Source of the DNA: an uncultured Desulfobulbaceae bacterium
GTDB lineage: Bacteria; Desulfobacterota; Desulfobulbia; Desulfobulbales; BM004
NCBI GenBank assembly: GCA_945787325.1
Contig: CALZHP010000020.1
Coordinates: forward strand, 1 to 39,752
Reading direction: 5' to 3'
DNA length: 39,752 nt
Part shown: positions 9,241 through 17,845 of the stretch, piece after piece
Numbering within the stretch: position 1 is the stretch's first letter
How the letters are laid out: each line of letters opens with the position of its first letter
Program-made: the position numbers and the translations under genes
The notes under the pieces: generated by a model
The model's database searches: none
What the model saw: only the letters and a program-made list of their open reading frames with translations
Told to the model about the DNA's origin: nothing

Positions 9241-9753
9241 ATGAAATCAATGCTATCAGTTTGTTGCCGCACTAATGATATACCTTTTTATGTGATTGCG
9301 CACAGCCCCGATGAGATTATTCATATAACGTTTTCCAAAGAAAAACACAAAAAAGCCTTAAAACTAATCGAGAGTGCATCCGGTAAGGTGCAAAAAGGTA
9401 GAGGTGCTTTTCAAAACACTATCTGTCAGGAGTTAAAAAAAATTATGCTAAACAAGGTGAAGGACCGAGGTAATTTATTATCTTCTCCTTTTCTTAAATC
9501 TGGCACAGAGTTTCAAAAACAAGTGTGGAAACAGATTTATTCGATTCCTTATGGTGAAACAAGGACCTACGGGGAGCTGGCAAAGTCCATCGGCAGGCCA
9601 AAAGCTGCAAGAGCTGTGGGTATGGCCTGTAATGCAAACCCAGTAGCGCTAATTATCCCCTGCCATAGGGTGGTTGGCAGCAATGGTCTCGGAGGTTTTG
9701 CTGGAGGACTAGCAGTAAAGGAAAAGATATTGGGCCTGGAAAAGCAAAAATAA
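9241..9753 (+). CDS. ogt: Methylated-DNA-[protein]-cysteine S-methyltransferase (O6-alkylguanine)
   Basis: It transfers the alkyl group from O6-alkylguanine in DNA to its own cysteine in a suicide reaction. The DNA-binding C-terminal domain shows FQKQVWKQIYSIPYGETRTYGELAKSIGRPKAARAVGMACNANP-type conservation. The acceptor motif PCHRVVGSNG has the acceptor at C141 from this start. The N-terminal ribonuclease-like domain (about 1-85) is weakly conserved, as usual. I chose the ATG at 9241 because GAGGA lies at 9230-9234 with 6-base spacing. An upstream in-frame ATG at 9211 would add ten residues but has no ribosome-binding site. The Ada regulatory domain is absent, so this is an Ogt/MGMT-type protein. 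A small unknown gene follows after 13 bases and may be co-transcribed. Confidence 0.93.
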   Translation: MKSMLSVCCRTNDIPFYVIAHSPDEIIHITFSKEKHKKALKLIESASGKVQKGRGAFQNTICQELKKIMLNKVKDRGNLLSSPFLKSGTEFQKQVWKQIYSIPYGETRTYGELAKSIGRPKAARAVGMACNANPVALIIPCHRVVGSNGLGGFAGGLAVKEKILGLEKQK

Positions 9754-9766
9754 GAATTTAGAAATA

Positions 9767-10075
9767 ATGGCATTGGTCAACCGCGATTCAGCAATTCAGT
9801 ATGTACTGAATTTTCTCAAAAAATCTATCCCTCCACAGGGAGTGGAGATTCTTTCATACAAGCGTATCCGAGGTGTCAGTGTGATGTTGATAGCTAAGGA
9901 TTTGGTTTTAGTGAGAGAGAGAGGTTATCTGGAACAGGAATTTGAATCCAAGATAAGTGAACTGCATAGACACTTGAAAACTATTATGAAAAGGGAATTT
10001 CCACGAAGCCGCAAGGTCCGCATTTATCAACTCAAAAGTTCTGAAGAACTAAACAAGGAACGAAAAAAAATATAA
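9767..10075 (+). CDS. Small protein of unknown function (102 aa)
   Basis: I do not recognise this family. It starts 13 bases after the methyltransferase stop on the same strand. The protein has no signal peptide or membrane segment. An N-terminal alpha/beta-looking half (SAIQYVLNFLKKSIPPQGVEILSY) leads into a strand-rich part (SVMLIAKDLVLVRERG) and a strongly basic, helical C-terminus (KTIMKREFPRSRKVRIYQL, then SSEELNKERKKI). The high lysine and arginine content would allow nucleic-acid binding, but no known motif is visible. The ribosome-binding site is weak, so translational coupling to the upstream gene is possible. It ends 60 bases before the convergent lipoprotein gene. Confidence 0.55.
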   Translation: MALVNRDSAIQYVLNFLKKSIPPQGVEILSYKRIRGVSVMLIAKDLVLVRERGYLEQEFESKISELHRHLKTIMKREFPRSRKVRIYQLKSSEELNKERKKI

Positions 10076-10135
10076 GATGCGACTTTCCTAATTGGCGCAA
10101 CAATTAAGTGCTATAATGTAATCAATTAATTTTGC

Positions 10136-11938
10136 TCAATTTGAAGGCCAAAGACTTTCAACAGGTATCTCCTTTTTATCAAACCTGATGATAGAGTTAT
10201 CTGACCTATCAGGTATACTGCGAATCGATGGATATTGTTGACCAATCTGTCTTTCAATTATATTGAGATTTTTCGTGACCTTGTCGATTATATCAACTTG
10301 AGGATATTTCTCTAAAATTTCTTTTAAAAGATCACGGGATTTAAATAGCAATTCTCTTTTTCGAGCAGGGTTTGCAGTTTTTCCAGCTTTCAAAAAAAGC
10401 CTGGCAGCTTCTTTCCGCTTTGAAACGGCGGCAAGTTTCATTGTTTCAGCGATTTCATTTCTTGCTTTGGCATCATAGTCAGTATCAAGAAGAGGCATAA
10501 ATGCGTAAATTGCTTCATCATATTTTCTTGATTTCTGCAATTTTAAAGCTGAGTCCCATTGGTCTGCCAAAGATTTTTCAATTGCAGCTCTCTGAGCTTC
10601 CCGGTCGCGTGCTGAAGCCAGGATTACTTCGTCATATGTTTTCTGTACAATCGTATTCAGCTCTGAAGGGAGGCTGACAGCAGAAAGTTCTTCAAGAATA
10701 GCAAGTGCTTTCGGAAATGCTTTCTTGTCAACCAGGTCATCTATTTCCATGAGCTGTTTGCCAACCCAGAATCTGATATTATTATCTGCGGAGAGCTTGA
10801 TTTTTTCTGCACTTATCGCGACAGGCCGATCAGGAAAAGCATCTATTATACGGTCTGCCTGTCGTGAAATCCTATCTCCCCTGCTTTTTTTATCAGTCGT
10901 TAGATATAAACGGAGCAGCGCAGAGTAAGCCTGCATTTCTCTTGAAGTGGATTGTGAATCTAGTAATGAAAGTTGCTCCCTGGCCCAAGAATTTTCTTTT
11001 TCGACTGAATCATAAGCACCAAGAAGTTTTTGATACTCGTTAGCGGCATCGCGTGTTCTTCCCGTGGCCAGAAGCAGATCCGCAACCTGTCGCTGAAGGC
11101 TCCAGTGTTTCATGATTTGATTTGAAGCCGTAAGTACATCCTGGTAAGTTAATAGAGCATTATCCAGCTGCTCAGTTCGCAATAGGGCCTTACCATACAT
11201 CTCCTGAACCCTGAGGCTGGGGTTGCAAGTAGGATCACCGGCAAGTGTATTAAATGCTGAAATTGCTTTGCTGTATTGTCCTTTGTTGACATAATTAATT
11301 ACATCATTTTCCGTAACCAATTTTCTTGTTGATGTTTCAACAGGTTCAACTACCATTTCGAATGGCTTGAATAATGGTGTTGTCAAAAGCTTTTCGCAGT
11401 CGCTTTCAAGAAACTGAATGTCCAGCTGGTATAATTCATTAATTGATATTTTAACCGGTGTTACAGATGTAATGGAAGAGGACATCTTTAATTGTTCCAA
11501 GAGCCTATTATATCCGGTAAGTATCTGTTCAAATTGGGTTGGGCAGGAGTTCCGGTCGTACTGGTTTATGGTCTCTTCCGGCAGATTATAATTCTGGTCT
11601 TTGAGGTCTATCCACTTTTGAAACTTTTTTTCATATATGGATATACGTTTTTCAATAAATACTGTTTGAAACCTATTTGTCTGCATTTGCTCATCTTTTT
11701 CGAGATACGGTTTATAGTCCGTTTGCAGGTTCGGCATTTTGTTGGTTATATCCGGGGTAGGAAAAGTTCCCTGCTGTGGAGTCAGTTTAGGTTTAACAAC
11801 GGGTGGAATTGTTGGTCTTGATGACGGTGTTCTGATACCCGGTTTAGGGGCGCACCCTTCAAGTAATGATCCACTGGTGATTAAAAAGCAAATTGGAAGA
11901 AGGTTATAAATGAATTTTTGGGATATATATTTTTGCAT
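10136..11938 (-). CDS. TPR-repeat lipoprotein, partner gene of the class A PBP
   Basis: The 600-residue protein begins with a lipoprotein signal and the lipobox LLEGC, with acylated cysteine at C29, then a proline-rich linker (RTPSSRPTIPPVVKPKLTPQ). From about residue 210 it is almost entirely helical with tetratricopeptide-like repeats, for example YSKAISAFNTLAGDPTCNPS, LDNALLTYQDVLTASNQ, AANEYQKLLGAY and YDEAIYAFMPLLDTDYDA. It lies 25 bases downstream of the penicillin-binding protein gene on the same strand, so the two are very probably one transcript. E. coli PBP1A is activated by the TPR-containing outer-membrane lipoprotein LpoA. This gene could play a similar part, but that is inferred from context and architecture. 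I see no catalytic motif. A general outer-membrane assembly TPR lipoprotein is the alternative. Confidence 0.8.
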   Translation of the reverse strand: MQKYISQKFIYNLLPICFLITSGSLLEGCAPKPGIRTPSSRPTIPPVVKPKLTPQQGTFPTPDITNKMPNLQTDYKPYLEKDEQMQTNRFQTVFIEKRISIYEKKFQKWIDLKDQNYNLPEETINQYDRNSCPTQFEQILTGYNRLLEQLKMSSSITSVTPVKISINELYQLDIQFLESDCEKLLTTPLFKPFEMVVEPVETSTRKLVTENDVINYVNKGQYSKAISAFNTLAGDPTCNPSLRVQEMYGKALLRTEQLDNALLTYQDVLTASNQIMKHWSLQRQVADLLLATGRTRDAANEYQKLLGAYDSVEKENSWAREQLSLLDSQSTSREMQAYSALLRLYLTTDKKSRGDRISRQADRIIDAFPDRPVAISAEKIKLSADNNIRFWVGKQLMEIDDLVDKKAFPKALAILEELSAVSLPSELNTIVQKTYDEVILASARDREAQRAAIEKSLADQWDSALKLQKSRKYDEAIYAFMPLLDTDYDAKARNEIAETMKLAAVSKRKEAARLFLKAGKTANPARKRELLFKSRDLLKEILEKYPQVDIIDKVTKNLNIIERQIGQQYPSIRSIPDRSDNSIIRFDKKEIPVESLWPSN

Positions 11939-11963
11939 AATTACAATATTTCCTCAAACTATT

Positions 11964-14900
11964 CTATTCCATAACATACCGATATGGTTCAAAATGTCTA
12001 GATGGTTCGAAGTCACCATTGGGTAGGATTTCTCCAAATGTAAGAACATCAATGCCGGTTCTTGGCTTTTGATGTTGAGAAGGGTAAGCTTCGAATAACC
12101 CATTACCTTTGTTCACCCGAATATCAGTTTGTCCAAGTTTCCCATAATGTATCGGAAGTTCTTTTATTCTGGTAAATGAAAGGTCTATAAGATCAAGATC
12201 AGAAGCATAATTCTTTTCGAGCATTATCGCATTCGCAATTTTTGTCCAAATTGGAAGCGCTCCACCTGAACCTGAAATACGCGTGTTACCTTGTACCATT
12301 GGCGTATTGTCGTCAAATCCGACATAGGAGGCTATTGTGTAACCGTTCTTAAGAGACATTCTGTTGGTTTCAGGAATAAGATCGGGAACAAAACCGGCAA
12401 ATGCCGAGTTTGTAAAACGATTCGCTGTGCCTGTTTTTCCTAGCAAAGGAAGCCGCAAATTTGCATTGCGGAGCTGGTCTTCCTTTTCAGGATCCCTGCT
12501 GTGCAACCTTGCGTTGTTGTATGCATACCTTCCTGTCCCAAATTTAATAACTTTTTTTAGAATATCTGAGATTGCCAAAGTGGCTCGAGAGGAAAAAATC
12601 TCCCTAGAAGTACTGTCAGCCCGGTAGAGAACCTCTCCCTCACTGTTTTCTATCCGGTCAATTATTGCCAGTTCATCAATATTTTCATCATCGATGTTCA
12701 AATTCACTTTGCCGGTGGTAAGCCCTTCATATATCCTTGCAGTCTCCAGCAGTGATATCACATTTGATCCAAGTGGAAAAGATAAAACAGGTTCGATCTC
12801 ACTTTTCACTCCTAAAACCTTGCACAGGCGTGTCAGGTATTGCAGACCTACCATAACCCTAAAATCCTGTATTGAATGCAAAACTTCAGGGCTATATGAC
12901 GGCAGGCTTGCTAATTGGTCGTATTCTCTCCTTACATTAACGCTCAGGATATCAATTGTTGATTGAGTAAGCACACCTTCAATAAGAATTGAATCCCAAA
13001 AACTTTCGGGAGAGACTTTGCGTCCAAAAGAAAGAAGCGAAGGCCGCAGAATTTTCTTTAATTGTGGTTGACTGACGTAATACCAGTTTGCATCTTCAGG
13101 AACTGATGATGCATAAATGTAGTTGCCGGTATCAGGTTCGAAGTACAATTGTCCTGAATACTCATCCGCCATGAAAAAAGAAAATTCTGCTGGACTAAAC
13201 ACCTGTTTTCCCTGAAGTGTTTTAATTTCCTCTCTTAATTTTTTTACCCCTAGAAAATTATATCTGAGTATGTCCTCCCTGATCTTCATTTCTTTCAGAG
13301 TTTTTTTCATTTTCTCTGGATCTTCTTCAACCTCCGGTGTGAGAAGTTCTTCAACCTCTTCAAGATATTTTTCAAAATTAGTGCCGTACTGAAGTGATTT
13401 GAGGAATTCATATTCATCAACTTTCCCGTCAAATACAAGGTCCGGTCCCAGATCATAAATGGCTTTTCTGAATGCAGTCTTGTACAGAGTGTCCTGATTA
13501 ACTACAATACCATACTTGTCACGAACTCTTTGCCTGTATTGAACATATGATTCTTTATCGCGTCGGCTGAGATCAAGTTTTTCGACAAACTCTGAAAACT
13601 GTGCCGGTGGAAGCTTGTCGCAGAGATGGTAAAGCAGCCAAATTGTGGCCAGGTTTTCAGAATATACACCAGCCCAGTTCATAGAAACCTTTTCATGTGG
13701 ACTGATGTGGTCAGGACGAGGAAAATATGCTTCGTTTTGATAAACGAAAACATTTCTTTTGTTATTCAGAGGATCAATAGTATTCCACCCGAGTTGAAGT
13801 GCTGCAGCATAGACAAGGGGCTTTATTGCTGACCCCATAGGTCTTTTGGCAGCTATAGCCCGATTATAGAAGTGGTTCTCCATGCCACCGACCATTGCTT
13901 GAATTTTCCCTTCCCTGAGGACCATCGCAGCACCCTGAATTTCAGGATATTTCTCAAGGGTTAACTGCAGCTCACCTGTTATGGGGTCAATATTGCGGAT
14001 ACTTACAAAAATTCTATCATCTTTCTCAATTTGATTTAGAATAAGAGGCAGGTCTTTGTCTTTTGCTTCACTCCAACGATTTCTGTGCCACTTAACAAGT
14101 GAGCCCAAAAGGGGCATAAGACCTTTTTTGTCAATCTTGCCTTCCAGCTCTTGTCGGCCTTCTAGTAATACATGGATTTCAGGTTCATTATCTTTTGAAG
14201 TTATCGAGGTAACGGTCCCAAAACTGAAGGTTTCTGGTTTTATTTCTTGCCCTTTTTCAAAGGTAAGTTCATCGTAACTATTCTGGACTTCCTCACGATT
14301 ATACCCTCTGAGCCTTGTGTCTAATCTGGAGAGTTCTTTACGGAAAGGAATAAGTGATTGTTCCTGGAGATCTTTGTCTACTGATGTGATGATTTTTATT
14401 CCTGATGTGGAGACATTCTCAATACCTTGCATTGAAAGGGCGTTTTCCAGTTGCGGCGAATTCAGGGCCTCTTTGACTGTGTCCATAATAGTGTTGAGGC
14501 TATAGAACATTTTTCCCTTCTTAAACGAAATCTCCTTATCAAAATTTTCCTGATACTCATCGGCTGTAATCATATTGAGTTTGTACATTTGCCTGAGTAC
14601 ATAACCAGCTCGCTCCTTGGCGCGGATTTTTGCCAGCTCAATGTCTATGTCAGTCTTTTTTATAAACGGATTGTAATAGTTTGGCCGCTTAACACTTCCT
14701 GCTATAAAAGCGCATTCTAGCATGTTTAAATCATCAACACTTTTATCGAAGAAGTACCTCGCAGCAACTCCCAGTCCGTGCCCGTTGCCGCTTACATAAA
14801 ACTGGTTGGAATAAAACTCCATAATTTTCTCTTTAGAATAGTGATATTCAAGCCTTAAAGCATAAACCAGCTCTTTGAGCTTGGCTTTAATTGAACGACC

Positions 14901-15404
14901 TTCTCGCTTGAATAAGTTCTTTGCAGTCTGTTGTGTAATAGTGCTCCCGCCCTGTACCACTCTGCCCGCTTGAACGTTAGCAATAAGTGCTCTAAGGATA
15001 CCTTGAATGTCAACACCATGGTGTTTAAAAAAAGTACTGTCTTCAGCGGCAATGATACTGTTTATGAAACTTTTTGGAATTTCGTCATAGTTAATATATT
15101 GGCGATGGGCACTTTCAAAGAATACACCAATCTTTGTCTGGCCATCGTTGTAGTAAACTGGACTTTCCATGGCCAGAATCTTCTCTATGTTCCCCTGTTG
15201 GATCTCTTTGCCGGGGTTAAGAGCTACAAGCCAGAAATAAGTTGCAATCGCCAACAGAATTAGCAGCAGGCTCATGCCAAAGATTAGAAAGGAAAGGGCT
15301 TTTATTATTTTTTTAAGCATGTTTGGAACAGATATTGCTGTATAAAATCTGGTTAGTTTTGTTAATATTTTACTTATATTAACCGATGTAAAATTAGGGC
15401 CCAT
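11964..15404 (-). CDS. Class A penicillin-binding protein (glycosyltransferase 51 plus transpeptidase), unusually long
   Basis: This bifunctional peptidoglycan synthase polymerises lipid II and cross-links stem peptides in the periplasm. The membrane anchor is at about 38-60. The GT51 domain shows AAEDSTFFKHHGVD (catalytic E121), GGSTITQQTAKN and a KLKELVYALRLE helix. The transpeptidase has all three motifs: SxxK at S525-K528 (GSAIKP), SxN at S582-N584 (YSENLA) and KTG at K990-G992. The 406 residues between SxN and KTG are far more than usual (about 150-190). The extra part is charged and partly coiled-coil-like. Total length is 1146 against about 750-850 for typical PBP1A. An AGGGA lies just before the ATG at 15404. 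A later ATG at 15320 has no ribosome-binding site. It is followed by a TPR lipoprotein gene and diverges from mltD. Confidence 0.93.
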   Translation of the reverse strand: MGPNFTSVNISKILTKLTRFYTAISVPNMLKKIIKALSFLIFGMSLLLILLAIATYFWLVALNPGKEIQQGNIEKILAMESPVYYNDGQTKIGVFFESAHRQYINYDEIPKSFINSIIAAEDSTFFKHHGVDIQGILRALIANVQAGRVVQGGSTITQQTAKNLFKREGRSIKAKLKELVYALRLEYHYSKEKIMEFYSNQFYVSGNGHGLGVAARYFFDKSVDDLNMLECAFIAGSVKRPNYYNPFIKKTDIDIELAKIRAKERAGYVLRQMYKLNMITADEYQENFDKEISFKKGKMFYSLNTIMDTVKEALNSPQLENALSMQGIENVSTSGIKIITSVDKDLQEQSLIPFRKELSRLDTRLRGYNREEVQNSYDELTFEKGQEIKPETFSFGTVTSITSKDNEPEIHVLLEGRQELEGKIDKKGLMPLLGSLVKWHRNRWSEAKDKDLPLILNQIEKDDRIFVSIRNIDPITGELQLTLEKYPEIQGAAMVLREGKIQAMVGGMENHFYNRAIAAKRPMGSAIKPLVYAAALQLGWNTIDPLNNKRNVFVYQNEAYFPRPDHISPHEKVSMNWAGVYSENLATIWLLYHLCDKLPPAQFSEFVEKLDLSRRDKESYVQYRQRVRDKYGIVVNQDTLYKTAFRKAIYDLGPDLVFDGKVDEYEFLKSLQYGTNFEKYLEEVEELLTPEVEEDPEKMKKTLKEMKIREDILRYNFLGVKKLREEIKTLQGKQVFSPAEFSFFMADEYSGQLYFEPDTGNYIYASSVPEDANWYYVSQPQLKKILRPSLLSFGRKVSPESFWDSILIEGVLTQSTIDILSVNVRREYDQLASLPSYSPEVLHSIQDFRVMVGLQYLTRLCKVLGVKSEIEPVLSFPLGSNVISLLETARIYEGLTTGKVNLNIDDENIDELAIIDRIENSEGEVLYRADSTSREIFSSRATLAISDILKKVIKFGTGRYAYNNARLHSRDPEKEDQLRNANLRLPLLGKTGTANRFTNSAFAGFVPDLIPETNRMSLKNGYTIASYVGFDDNTPMVQGNTRISGSGGALPIWTKIANAIMLEKNYASDLDLIDLSFTRIKELPIHYGKLGQTDIRVNKGNGLFEAYPSQHQKPRTGIDVLTFGEILPNGDFEPSRHFEPYRYVME

Positions 15405-15516
15405 AATTCCCTAAATTGATTATTACTTCAAGTACAGACTTGTTTTTCGTTGCATATTTTCTTGTTCTCATGTAGAAAAAGCAGATTTTAAACACTTATT
15501 AATAAAGGAAAATGTA

Positions 15517-17433
15517 GTGCACACACAAAAATCATTTATTTACATTGCAAGTGTTGCGTTTTTTTTTGCTACAACATTAATTTCCTGTGCTCCTCTGTCC
15601 AAAGACAACGCACAGATTAATGAAGCTTCAGAGCTTAATCCAGACTTCCTGGCTGCTTCTTATATGGATGAGGTTAGTACTGAGGAGTCAATAGCGGAGA
15701 TAAGTCTTGATGTCAGAATGGATACTGAAGAAAATGTTCCTGCCGAGCCGGAGCAGACAGTTGCCCAGGAACTTGAAGAACTTGAGTCGCTTGGTGACTG
15801 GAAAGAAGGTGAACCTGCAGAAACTGTTAAAGAAGCCGAAATTGAATATGACTTTCCTGTAACGATCAATCGTCAGGTCGAATATTATCTAGATTTTTTC
15901 CAGAATAAACACAGAAAATCATTTGCCCGTTGGCTTAAGCGATCCGGTACCTATCTTCCAATGATCCATGAAGAACTTAAGAATGCTGGGCTACCGTTGG
16001 ACCTGGCTTACCTTGCTATGATCGAAAGCGGTTACAGTCGCAATGCATATTCCAGAGCTAGGGCTGTTGGACTCTGGCAGTTCATCAGGTCAACGGGGAA
16101 GCATTACAATCTGACAATCGACAGTTATGTAGATGAACGAAAGGATCCCGTCAAGTCAACCAGAGCTGCAGTAAGGTATCTTTCAGATCTATATGAGGAG
16201 TTTGGTTCCTGGCATCTTGCTGTAGCAGGATATAATGCTGGTGAAGGAAAGATTCGAAGGGCAATAAGAAAATACAACACTACAGATTTCTGGGAACTTG
16301 CCCAAGGGAAATATCTCAAATTGGAAACAAAACGCTATGTGCCTAAATTAATTGCAGCTATAATAATATCGAAGGATCCTGAAAAATATGGATTTGTTGA
16401 TGTAAAACTCAATCCACCATTTTCCCATGAGACAGTAAGAGTTCCCCGCTGGACCAGCTTAAGTGCTGTAGCTCTCGCTTGCGACGTCAAACCTGATAAG
16501 CTACGTAATCTGAATCTGGAACTTTTACGCTCTTTTACACCCCCTGATAAGGCTTCATACGAGATCAAGGTACCAGCGGGGAAAAAAGAGCAACTTGTCA
16601 ATAATCTGCCACGAGTACATGCAACTGTTACGACAAGTTATAAAACCCATAAAGTCAGGAAAAAAGAGAGTCTTTCAGGTATATGCCGGCGATACGGACT
16701 TACAAAAACAATAATTCTGAAGGCTAACAACCTACGTTCGTCCACCCTTAAAGCCGGTCAGAGGTTGCGTATACCTTATCGTACCACAAAATATGAATTA
16801 CTTCCTGAAGGTAAAACAGCCCCCCAGTACGTAGCGGACACATCCAAGGAGAGTTTTATTCTCCACAAAATAAAGCCAGGTGAAACAGTTTCCGAACTTT
16901 CAACACGCTATAATGTCCCTGCTCATCTAATTGCAGGATGGAATGACCTAAGAGATATAAGTCGTATTAGAGCAGGTCGACAATTGGCATTGTATGTTAA
17001 GAAAGAGGGAATTGCCCTCCCGGTTGACAAAAAAACGTCATCAAATGTGACAAAAAACGTCAACACCAGGGGTGCTTCAGATTCAAAACCGGGCCAGATG
17101 GCAAATTATGAAGTCAAGAGTGGTGATTCTCTTTGGACAATAGCTAGGCGCTACAATTTATCTGTTTCACTGATAAGGCAATGGAATGATTTAAGCGGAA
17201 ATACCATATACCCAGGCGACTCATTACTATTGCCTGTGAAAACCTTGGCCAGTTACAGTTTATCCGGCAAAAAGGAAACATATTACAAGGTTCGAAGCGG
17301 AGATTCTCTCTGGATTATTGCAAGGCGTTTCAACCTTACCCTGAGAGATATTAAACGATGGAATAACCTAAGGGGTAATGTCATATATCCTGGTAACCAG
17401 TTACTTATAAAAATCGATGACGTTGATGTTTAA
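15517..17433 (+). CDS. mltD: Membrane-bound lytic murein transglycosylase D with four LysM domains
   Basis: The 638-residue lipoprotein cleaves peptidoglycan glycan strands to 1,6-anhydro products. The GTG start at 15517 has AAAGGA upstream at good distance. The signal ends in the lipobox LISC (C24). An acidic linker rich in glutamate (about 30-110) precedes the SLT/GH23 domain, with catalytic E170 in AMIESGYSRNAYS and the motifs AVGLWQFIRSTGKHYNL and AVAGYNAGEG. Four LysM repeats follow at about 376-422, 447-492, 529-573 and 588-634, the last two with the strong SGDSLW.IARR.N pattern. E. coli MltD has fewer LysM modules. It diverges from the class A PBP gene across 112 bases, which pairs a wall synthase with a wall hydrolase. 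Confidence 0.95.
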   Translation: MHTQKSFIYIASVAFFFATTLISCAPLSKDNAQINEASELNPDFLAASYMDEVSTEESIAEISLDVRMDTEENVPAEPEQTVAQELEELESLGDWKEGEPAETVKEAEIEYDFPVTINRQVEYYLDFFQNKHRKSFARWLKRSGTYLPMIHEELKNAGLPLDLAYLAMIESGYSRNAYSRARAVGLWQFIRSTGKHYNLTIDSYVDERKDPVKSTRAAVRYLSDLYEEFGSWHLAVAGYNAGEGKIRRAIRKYNTTDFWELAQGKYLKLETKRYVPKLIAAIIISKDPEKYGFVDVKLNPPFSHETVRVPRWTSLSAVALACDVKPDKLRNLNLELLRSFTPPDKASYEIKVPAGKKEQLVNNLPRVHATVTTSYKTHKVRKKESLSGICRRYGLTKTIILKANNLRSSTLKAGQRLRIPYRTTKYELLPEGKTAPQYVADTSKESFILHKIKPGETVSELSTRYNVPAHLIAGWNDLRDISRIRAGRQLALYVKKEGIALPVDKKTSSNVTKNVNTRGASDSKPGQMANYEVKSGDSLWTIARRYNLSVSLIRQWNDLSGNTIYPGDSLLLPVKTLASYSLSGKKETYYKVRSGDSLWIIARRFNLTLRDIKRWNNLRGNVIYPGNQLLIKIDDVDV

Positions 17434-17845
17434 TACATTAATGTCAAGAATATATTTCTGTGTGGATTCATGAAATCCTGGGTAATGTTTCCCAGAGTAA
17501 TTTGAAAACAGCTTCATATCAAAGTGTTCCCTAAGAAGGTCACTCTTCTATTCCGCTTAAATTAATTTTGTTGTCCATCGTAGGCTAATTCCAGATAAAA
17601 GTTGTTCTCTTTGCCTGCGAGTCAGGTGGAGTAACCATTATTTATTCGGGCTGAATTTCCAGTTCCCTGTATGAACAAGTTGTTGTCGGAAAGTGAATAA
17701 GTGTTAATCATCCTGTTGATGTCTTGAAAGAACACATCTGAAATGTTTGTGAAAAAAAATTCCATTCGTTAAGGAAGTATTTAGATAACAATATGGAGTG
17801 GTAAGCAGAATTATAATTTGAGTAAGAAAAACACCGTACAAAAAA
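17434..17845. other. 412-base intergenic region, no gene seen
   Basis: I see no open frame with coding character here and no RNA gene. A small hairpin, CTGGG/CCCAG with an 8-base loop, lies at 17478-17495 but has no U tract. The promoter of the downstream TraB-family operon presumably lies here. I found no convincing -35/-10 pair. Confidence 0.4.

Noticed and set aside
17478-17495. Terminator after mltD (CTGGG/CCCAG hairpin)
   Set aside because: It has a five-base stem and no T run on either strand.
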